Source: JBDTMT01 sp033764095 | GTDB lineage: Bacteria; Desulfobacterota; Binatia; HRBIN30; CADEER01 | Assembly: GCA_033764095.1 (NCBI GenBank) | Contig: JANRJF010000466.1 | Coordinates: 1-10,108 of the forward strand | Length of the DNA stretch: 10,108 nt | Direction: 5' to 3' | Part shown: piece after piece, positions 5,883 to 10,108 of the stretch | Numbering within the stretch: position 1 is the stretch's first letter | Layout: every line of letters begins with the position of its first letter | The notes under the pieces: model-generated | The model's input: only the letters and a program-made list of their open reading frames with translations | Told to the model about the DNA's origin: nothing | Database searches by the model: none | Translations under genes and position numbers: made by a program

Positions 5883-5893
5883 GACGGCGCGGC

Positions 5894-5920
5894 GTGCGGG
5901 GGGGGCGTACCCCCCCGCAC
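5894..5920. terminator. GC hairpin between convergent genes, possible bidirectional terminator
   Basis: GTGC plus seven G (5894-5904) pairs exactly with seven C plus GCAC (5910-5920) around a 5-nt loop (GCGTA), an 11-bp perfect stem. It lies between the stop of the Gln-rich ORF (5882) and the stop of the phosphoesterase gene (5936), where both transcripts would end. No T-tract follows on either strand, so it would act as a pausing or processing barrier, or as a non-canonical terminator as is common in high-GC genomes. Confidence 0.55.
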
Positions 5921-5935
5921 CCGCGGGTGTGCCGC

Positions 5936-7279
5936 TCAGCCGCCGGACGCCGAGTGCGTGGTGCGCAATCGCATCGCGTACATCTCGCGCGGCGGCGATT
6001 GCGGCGCCGCGTATTCCAGCACCGCCAGGCGGGCGCTGCCGTCGCGCAACAGGTCGATCTGCACGAAGCCCGGATGGGCGCTGTCGGCATGGGCGAAACG
6101 CGTGCGGCCGCCGCTGCCGACCTCCGAGGTGCGGGCGCTGGAGCCCTGGCCGCTCACCACCATCAGCGGCGCGCCGACGGCGGAGTCGATCACCTGCAGG
6201 CCGTGGTCGTGCCCGGCGATGTAGGCGAGCGGGGCGTCGGCCTGCTGGCCGGCGGCGTCCATCGCCGCGATCAGCGCGCGCCGCATGTGCCGGTTGGTGC
6301 CGTTCGGCATGTCCTGCACGCTCGGCGAGCAGCAGGCGCGCAGGCCGGCGACCGCCGAGCCGACCACCGGCAGTGGAAGCCACTCGACGTAGAAGGGCAC
6401 GTAGTGCCGCACGACCTGGAAGGGGAAGAGGTGCGTCCAGCCGTCGACGAAGCCGCCGTGCGCGCCGTGGCTGTCGAGCGGGTGATGCGCCGCCACCAGG
6501 GTGGCACGGCCCTCTCGCGCGGCCTCCACCAGCAGCGCCGAGAACGCGTCGCTCACCGCCGTCTCGGTCAGGTACGGGCAGTGGGTCGGATTGTGCGACG
6601 GCAGCGGTTTCTCCTGCGGATCGTCCGCCAGCCACCACTGCGTATCGAGCAGGATCAGGTCGGCGGTGGCGTCGAGTGACACGCTGACCGGGCCCGGACA
6701 GCCGCCGGCGGGCAGCAGCGAGACGTCGACCGCGTCGCGCTCGCGCAGCATGCGCAGGTAGGCCTCGAGCGCCAGGATGCGCTTCCAGCCGCCCGGGTTG
6801 GATTGATCCCAGTCGTGGTTGCCGGGCAGGAAGATGGCGCGCGCGCCGTTGCCGCGCACCACGTTCACCTGCGCGTTGATGATGCGCTCCGCCTCCTGGC
6901 GGGTCTGGAAGATGTCCGACACCAGCACGTCGGCCGCCTCCACCGCCGCCTCCTGCAGCGGATCCGGCGTCGGCGCCGGCTCCGGCATGCCCCGTTCGTA
7001 GATGTTGTCGCCCAGGTAGACGACGGTGGTGCGCGCCGGAATCTGGTTCACCTGGTAGGACAGGGCTTCCAGCGCCGGCTCGCCCTTCGGGTTCGGCTCG
7101 CCGGCGTCGCCGATGAACAGCACGCGCGCGGCGATGTCGGCGTCGTCGGCCCACGGCACCGACAGTCCGCTGTCATCGCGGTAGTAGGGCGCAACGTGCG
7201 AGCAGCCGGCATACAGCAGCACGCCGAGCAGCCCCACCGCGGCCCGCGCGCCCCAGGTGCGCGATCGCGGCGGGCTCAA
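5936..7279 (-). CDS. Calcineurin-like metallophosphoesterase lipoprotein
   Basis: 447-aa exported dinuclear-metal phosphoesterase. A hydrophobic N-terminus (about 12-25) ends LLYAGC, a near-consensus lipobox with Cys26, so it is probably anchored in the envelope. All metal-binding motifs are present in order: GDAG (Asp58), GDNIY (Asp91), GNHDW (Asn154-His155), AAHHP (His265-His266) and GHDHG (His357, His359). This predicts an active phosphatase or phosphodiesterase of purple-acid/calcineurin type; the substrate is unknown. An extra segment of about 70 residues between His266 and GHDHG has aromatic/hydrophobic stretches and a CCS motif. The start is TTG at 7279: it overlaps the TGA of the upstream gene by 4 nt (TTGA), repeating the ATGA overlaps of the two preceding junctions, so translational coupling is likely. 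It is the last gene of the operon. Confidence 0.93.
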   Translation of the reverse strand: MSPPRSRTWGARAAVGLLGVLLYAGCSHVAPYYRDDSGLSVPWADDADIAARVLFIGDAGEPNPKGEPALEALSYQVNQIPARTTVVYLGDNIYERGMPEPAPTPDPLQEAAVEAADVLVSDIFQTRQEAERIINAQVNVVRGNGARAIFLPGNHDWDQSNPGGWKRILALEAYLRMLRERDAVDVSLLPAGGCPGPVSVSLDATADLILLDTQWWLADDPQEKPLPSHNPTHCPYLTETAVSDAFSALLVEAAREGRATLVAAHHPLDSHGAHGGFVDGWTHLFPFQVVRHYVPFYVEWLPLPVVGSAVAGLRACCSPSVQDMPNGTNRHMRRALIAAMDAAGQQADAPLAYIAGHDHGLQVIDSAVGAPLMVVSGQGSSARTSEVGSGGRTRFAHADSAHPGFVQIDLLRDGSARLAVLEYAAPQSPPREMYAMRLRTTHSASGG

Positions 7280-8250
7280 AACTCGCCCGCCTTGCCCTGG
7301 TCGATGCGCTCCAGCAGGGCGCGACGGCGGTCGTCGACGGCGCTGATCTCGTCGGCGGTGAGACCGATCTGCAGACCGCCGCCGACCGTCCGCACGCCGA
7401 CGCGGGGGTCGGCGTTGGCGCCGGGCGGCACGCTGCGCAGCACGCCGGCGGCGTCGGGTTGCAGCTCGACCAGCACGCCGAGCGCGGCGAGGTCGGCCGG
7501 CGTGACCGCGCGCAGGCGCTCGACCGCCTGGCGCGGCAGGTCCTTCACCGCCAGCTGGTCGAAGTGCCAGTTGAGGTAGTTGTAGAGCATCTCGCCGAAG
7601 GCAATGCCGTTATCGACCGAGAAGAACTGCGGGTTCAAGGCGTCGGTTGAGACCAGGAAGTTGCTCGAGCGGCGATCGCGGTGGGCGATCAGGTAGGCGA
7701 GCAGGTTGAGATTGCCGAAGTGGTAGGCGTAGCGCGGGTCGCGGCTGAAGCGCTCCGGTTCGAAGATCACCTTTGGCTCGGTGACGTTGTGCAGCCACGC
7801 CGACAGCGTGCCGAGGACGCACGGATGCGGCGGCAGCGTCGGCTCGGCCGCGGCGTCGACGCGGCGGTAGACGTCGAGCGGGATGCAGCGCAGCACCACC
7901 GGCGGCACGACGTAGTCGTCGGGCGAGAGGAACAGCTGCTGCACGGCATAGGCGCCGATCTCGCGCCGCGGCGAATTGTTCCAGCCGTCGGCGTCCTTGT
8001 TCGCCGCCTTCCATTTCGCGTCGACCTCCAGCTCCGGGCGGTGGAAGTCGAGCTCCAGCTTGGCGGTGGTCATGATGCCGCCCTGCGTCTTCTCGACGTC
8101 GTCGATCTCGAAGTCGTCCCGCTGCAGGCGCTGCTGCAGCTGCGGCGCCGGCAGCGGCAGGTTGCCGTCCGGTCCCGACGGCTGCGCGGCGGCAGCGCCG
8201 GCCAGGGTCAACGTCGCCAGCCACACGGCGGCGCGCATCTGATGCGTCAT
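7276..8250 (-). CDS. Exported protein with Fam20C/PI3K-like kinase-fold signatures
   Basis: 324-aa predicted periplasmic or secreted protein. Residues 6-22 form a signal peptide ending in AAAAQ. Kinase-fold landmarks can be read in order: GGIMTTAKLELDF (57-69), resembling a Gly-rich loop; Lys79/Lys81 in DAKWKAA as candidate ATP-binding lysines; RREIGAY (96-101) with Glu98 as the ion-pair Glu; VPPVVLRCIPLDVYR (115-129); LAYLIAHRDRRSSNFL (184-199) with catalytic-loop Asp192 and Asn197; and FFSVDNGIAFG (209-219) with metal-binding Asp213. This order matches Fam20C, HipA and PI3/4-kinase-like proteins, where DNG or DxG replaces DFG. Substrate and activity are unproven. AGAGGAG (8259-8265) sits 8 nt before the ATG, and ATGA overlaps the upstream stop. 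The frame is open far upstream, but there it only shadows the cyclic-nucleotide-domain gene. The neighbouring phosphoesterase suggests opposing activities. Confidence 0.72.
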   Translation of the reverse strand: MTHQMRAAVWLATLTLAGAAAAQPSGPDGNLPLPAPQLQQRLQRDDFEIDDVEKTQGGIMTTAKLELDFHRPELEVDAKWKAANKDADGWNNSPRREIGAYAVQQLFLSPDDYVVPPVVLRCIPLDVYRRVDAAAEPTLPPHPCVLGTLSAWLHNVTEPKVIFEPERFSRDPRYAYHFGNLNLLAYLIAHRDRRSSNFLVSTDALNPQFFSVDNGIAFGEMLYNYLNWHFDQLAVKDLPRQAVERLRAVTPADLAALGVLVELQPDAAGVLRSVPPGANADPRVGVRTVGGGLQIGLTADEISAVDDRRRALLERIDQGKAGEF

Positions 8251-9185
8251 GGGTGGTGCTCCTCTGCGGATTCGGGGGACGCGACGTCGAGCGGCAGCGG
8301 GCCGCTGTCGAGCGCCAGCAGGCGGCGCGCGGCGTAGGCGAGCAGCGCGCGCGCGACGTGGAAGTGGTCCTCGGCCAGATCCCACAGGCGTCGCACGTCG
8401 ACGCCGATGGCGCGGGTCGCGCCGACGGCGTCGACGTCGTGGGCGTGCGGCAGGCCGGACAGCGCCGCGTTGGCGCCGAGCACGGCGCCGGGGCCGACCG
8501 GCGCGCGCGCCCCGGTCGCCGCGGCGGCGCCCGCGGTGAGCACCAGGAAGTGATCGGCGGCCTCGCCGGCGCGCAACAGCCGGGTGCGGTCGGCGATCTC
8601 GTGCTCGACGGCGCCGCCGCGCACCAGCGCGTCGAGCACCGCGACGCCGAACGGGCGGAGCAGCGGCACGCGGTGCAGGCGCAGCAGCCGGCCGACGCTG
8701 TCGTGCGGCGCGCGCGCCGCCGCCTCGCCGCCACTGTCGGGGCCGGCCACCACGTCGATCGGCTGGCGCGCCGCCAGCGCACGCCCGAGCGCGGCGCGCA
8801 GCTGGATGACGAGCGCGAACTGCTCCTCCAGCACGTCCCACCAGCGCGCGGCGTCGATGCGCAGCAGGGTGACGGCGCGTTCGGCGACCAGCCGCGCCGC
8901 GCTCGGCCGATCCGCCAGCAGTTCCAGCACGCCGAGCGGGTGCGGCGCCTCGACGCGGACCGGCGCGGCGCCGGCGGCTTCGACGCGCACCGCGCCGTCG
9001 AGCAGCACGGCGAGGCCGCGCAGCGGTCGGCCGCGCTCCTGCAGGACCTCGCCGGCGGCGGCGCCGCGCTCCTCGGCCAACTGCGCCAGGCCGACCACCT
9101 GCGCCATGCGCAGCGCGTCGAAGAGCGGCAGGGCGCGCAGGTGGACGGCGCGCTCCATGGGCCCGATCGTCTGCAGCCCGTTCAT
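8247..9185 (-). CDS. Protein with two cyclic-nucleotide-binding-like domains
   Basis: 312-aa cytoplasmic-type protein with two CRP/cNMP-binding-like beta-roll domains. Domain 1 (about 11-135): LRALPLFDAL, GEVLQERGRPLRGLAVLLDGAVRV, HPLGVLELLADRPSAARLVAERAVTLLRID. Domain 2 (about 164-290): RLHRVPLLRPF, DHFLVLTAGAA, PGAVLGANAALSGLPHAHDVDAVGATRAIGVD. There is no helix-turn-helix, so it is not a CRP-type transcription factor. The phosphate-binding cassette is degenerate: the usual Glu/Arg-Ser-Ala pattern is only partial in domain 1 (DRPSAA) and lost in domain 2, so cAMP/cGMP binding is doubtful, and a structural or protein-interaction role is possible. ATGA overlaps join it to both its upstream HEAT gene and the downstream kinase-like gene. 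A regulatory subunit of an operon-encoded membrane or exported complex is inferred. Confidence 0.85.
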   Translation of the reverse strand: MNGLQTIGPMERAVHLRALPLFDALRMAQVVGLAQLAEERGAAAGEVLQERGRPLRGLAVLLDGAVRVEAAGAAPVRVEAPHPLGVLELLADRPSAARLVAERAVTLLRIDAARWWDVLEEQFALVIQLRAALGRALAARQPIDVVAGPDSGGEAAARAPHDSVGRLLRLHRVPLLRPFGVAVLDALVRGGAVEHEIADRTRLLRAGEAADHFLVLTAGAAAATGARAPVGPGAVLGANAALSGLPHAHDVDAVGATRAIGVDVRRLWDLAEDHFHVARALLAYAARRLLALDSGPLPLDVASPESAEEHHP

Positions 9186-10108
9186 GCGTGCCCCACCGCC
9201 GCCGGCAGCGCGTCGCCGGTCGCGTCGCGCGGCGCCGCCGCGGCGGCCAGTGCCGCAACGGTCGGGTCGACGTGGCCGCGCAGTGCCGCCAGCAACTGGC
9301 CCGCGTCGAGCGCCGGTGGATCGTAGAACGCCCGCCCGGCGCGGCGGCGCTCGGCGACCGGCTCGTCGCTGGTCAGGGCGCGCAGCGCGCCGCGCCAGGC
9401 CGACGGCACCAGCTGCTCGAGCAACTCGTGGCCGGTGGCGCGGGTCGTGGCGTCGGCGCTGTGCACGCTGTCGTAGACCTGTTCGAAGTCGGCGCGCGGA
9501 TCGCGCAGGCCGAGCACCCGGAACAGCCGCTCGACGGCGAAGCCGAGCTTCTGGCGCAGCAGCTCGACCAGCAGGTCGCGGGCGGCGCCGCGCGGCGCGT
9601 CGTCGGCCTCCAGCAGCGCGATCCAGTGCAGCAGGGTGAACGCCTTCTCCAGATGCGAGACGACGATGGCGTCGAGCGTCGCGCGGTCGAGCCGCAGCGC
9701 GGGGTCGTCGGCGAGCAGGCGGCCGAGGCCGCGCAGGATCTTGTAGCGCACCATGCCGCCCGGCGCGTCGCGCAGGTGGGCGAGCAGCAGGTCGGCGGCG
9801 CGCTGATGGCCGAAGCGCGCCAGGGCGCGCGGCAGGTGGACGCGCACCGCGTACGGCAGCGTGGGATCGCGCAGCGCCGCGTCGAGCGCCGCGACCGCGC
9901 CGTCGCCGTAGCCGAGCAGGGCGCGGCGCGCCGCTTCGCGGCGTTCGCGGTGCGCGAGGAGACTGAGCAGCAGCGGCAGATGCCGCGCGTCGCGCAGCGC
10001 GCCGAGCGCGACGATGGCGTCGTCGGCGCCGTCGCCGTCCGCCGCGGCGAGCCCGGCGAGCAGCGGCGCGAAGGCGGGCAGCGGCGTGTCGCGCAGCGCG
10101 CGCGCGAC
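9182..10108 (-). CDS. HEAT-repeat protein, C-terminal part (N-terminus outside window)
   Basis: 308 codons are visible, open to the right edge, so the gene is partial at its 5' end. Ala/Leu-rich helical repeats of HEAT type fill it, for example near the window edge DDAIVALGALRDARHLPLLL, then RREAARRALLGYGDGAVAAL, PYAVRVHLPRALARFGHQR and GGMVRYKILRGLGRLLADDP. The later part (RQKLGFAVERLFRVLGL, then HELLEQLVPSAWRGAL) resembles, from memory, the helical C-termini of HEAT-bearing Npt1/Npt2 (TLC-type) nucleotide-transporter-like membrane proteins, so a transmembrane N-terminus may lie beyond the edge. That is inference. The apparent GTG start at 9847 is internal, because translation continues with clear HEAT repeats beyond it. 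Its TGA overlaps the next ATG by 4 nt. It is the first visible gene of the operon. Confidence 0.88.
   Translation of the reverse strand, partial: VARALRDTPLPAFAPLLAGLAAADGDGADDAIVALGALRDARHLPLLLSLLAHRERREAARRALLGYGDGAVAALDAALRDPTLPYAVRVHLPRALARFGHQRAADLLLAHLRDAPGGMVRYKILRGLGRLLADDPALRLDRATLDAIVVSHLEKAFTLLHWIALLEADDAPRGAARDLLVELLRQKLGFAVERLFRVLGLRDPRADFEQVYDSVHSADATTRATGHELLEQLVPSAWRGALRALTSDEPVAERRRAGRAFYDPPALDAGQLLAALRGHVDPTVAALAAAAAPRDATGDALPAAVGHA

Noticed and set aside
5506..6090. Upstream extension of the RHH frame
   Set aside because: Arg/Ala/Thr-rich shadow translation overlapping the Gln-rich ORF and the end of the phosphoesterase gene. The ATG at 5505 has a ribosome binding site and precedes the recognisable domain.
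8251..9258. Long upstream extension of the kinase-like frame
   Set aside because: It is Arg/Ala low-complexity translation overlapping the whole dual cNMP-domain gene in another frame. The signal peptide, Shine-Dalgarno and ATGA overlap place the start at 8250.

Overview
This is a GC-rich (roughly 70%) bacterial chromosomal segment with short intergenic gaps. Several products carry lipoprotein or Sec signal peptides (a canonical lipobox in one, looser ones in others), which points to a Gram-negative cell with a periplasm. The tRNA-Arg gene does not encode its CCA end. The gene content (PEGA-SHOCT lipoprotein, Thr-Pro-rich lipoprotein tail, HEAT/cyclic-nucleotide-domain proteins, dienelactone hydrolase) would fit a deltaproteobacterial-grade or Binatota-like genome. 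That placement is inference only. No mobile element, CRISPR array or rRNA was found.

Layout. 71-787 (+) is a dienelactone hydrolase family enzyme with an intact Cys-Asp-His triad. It converges on two small minus-strand genes for exported proteins: a Cys-rich protein with four CX3C motifs (835-1149) and a 68-aa lipoprotein (1322-1528). A tRNA-Arg(ACG) (1630-1703) follows on the plus strand with a strong intrinsic terminator. A roughly 255-nt gap with a perfect 13-bp inverted repeat leads to a two-gene plus-strand unit: a small two-helix membrane protein (1996-2247) and a PEGA-SHOCT lipoprotein (2274-2825). On the minus strand lie an AraC-type regulator (2851-3693), a repeat-bearing intergenic region, a fused O6-alkylguanine-DNA alkyltransferase/AlkA-type glycosylase (3990-5192) and a small ribbon-helix-helix protein (5281-5505). 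The region upstream of that last gene is rich in repeats. A 41-aa Gln-rich ORF (5757-5882, +) has an excellent ribosome binding site.

The right-hand 4.2 kb is the most interesting part. It is a minus-strand operon running from the right edge to 5936 in which each of three consecutive junctions overlaps by exactly 4 nt (ATGA, ATGA, TTGA). In transcription order it encodes: the C-terminal part of a HEAT-repeat protein, possibly the tail of an Npt/TLC-type nucleotide-transporter-like membrane protein cut by the window edge; a protein with two degenerate cyclic-nucleotide-binding-like domains; an exported protein with kinase-fold signatures (HRD-x4-N and DNG) resembling Fam20C/PI3K-like kinases; and a lipoprotein metallophosphoesterase with all its metal-binding motifs. 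If the kinase reading is right, this is a candidate periplasmic phosphorylation/dephosphorylation module coupled to a nucleotide-sensing or nucleotide-transport membrane component. The ORFs, motifs and overlaps are seen directly. The system-level function is hypothesis.
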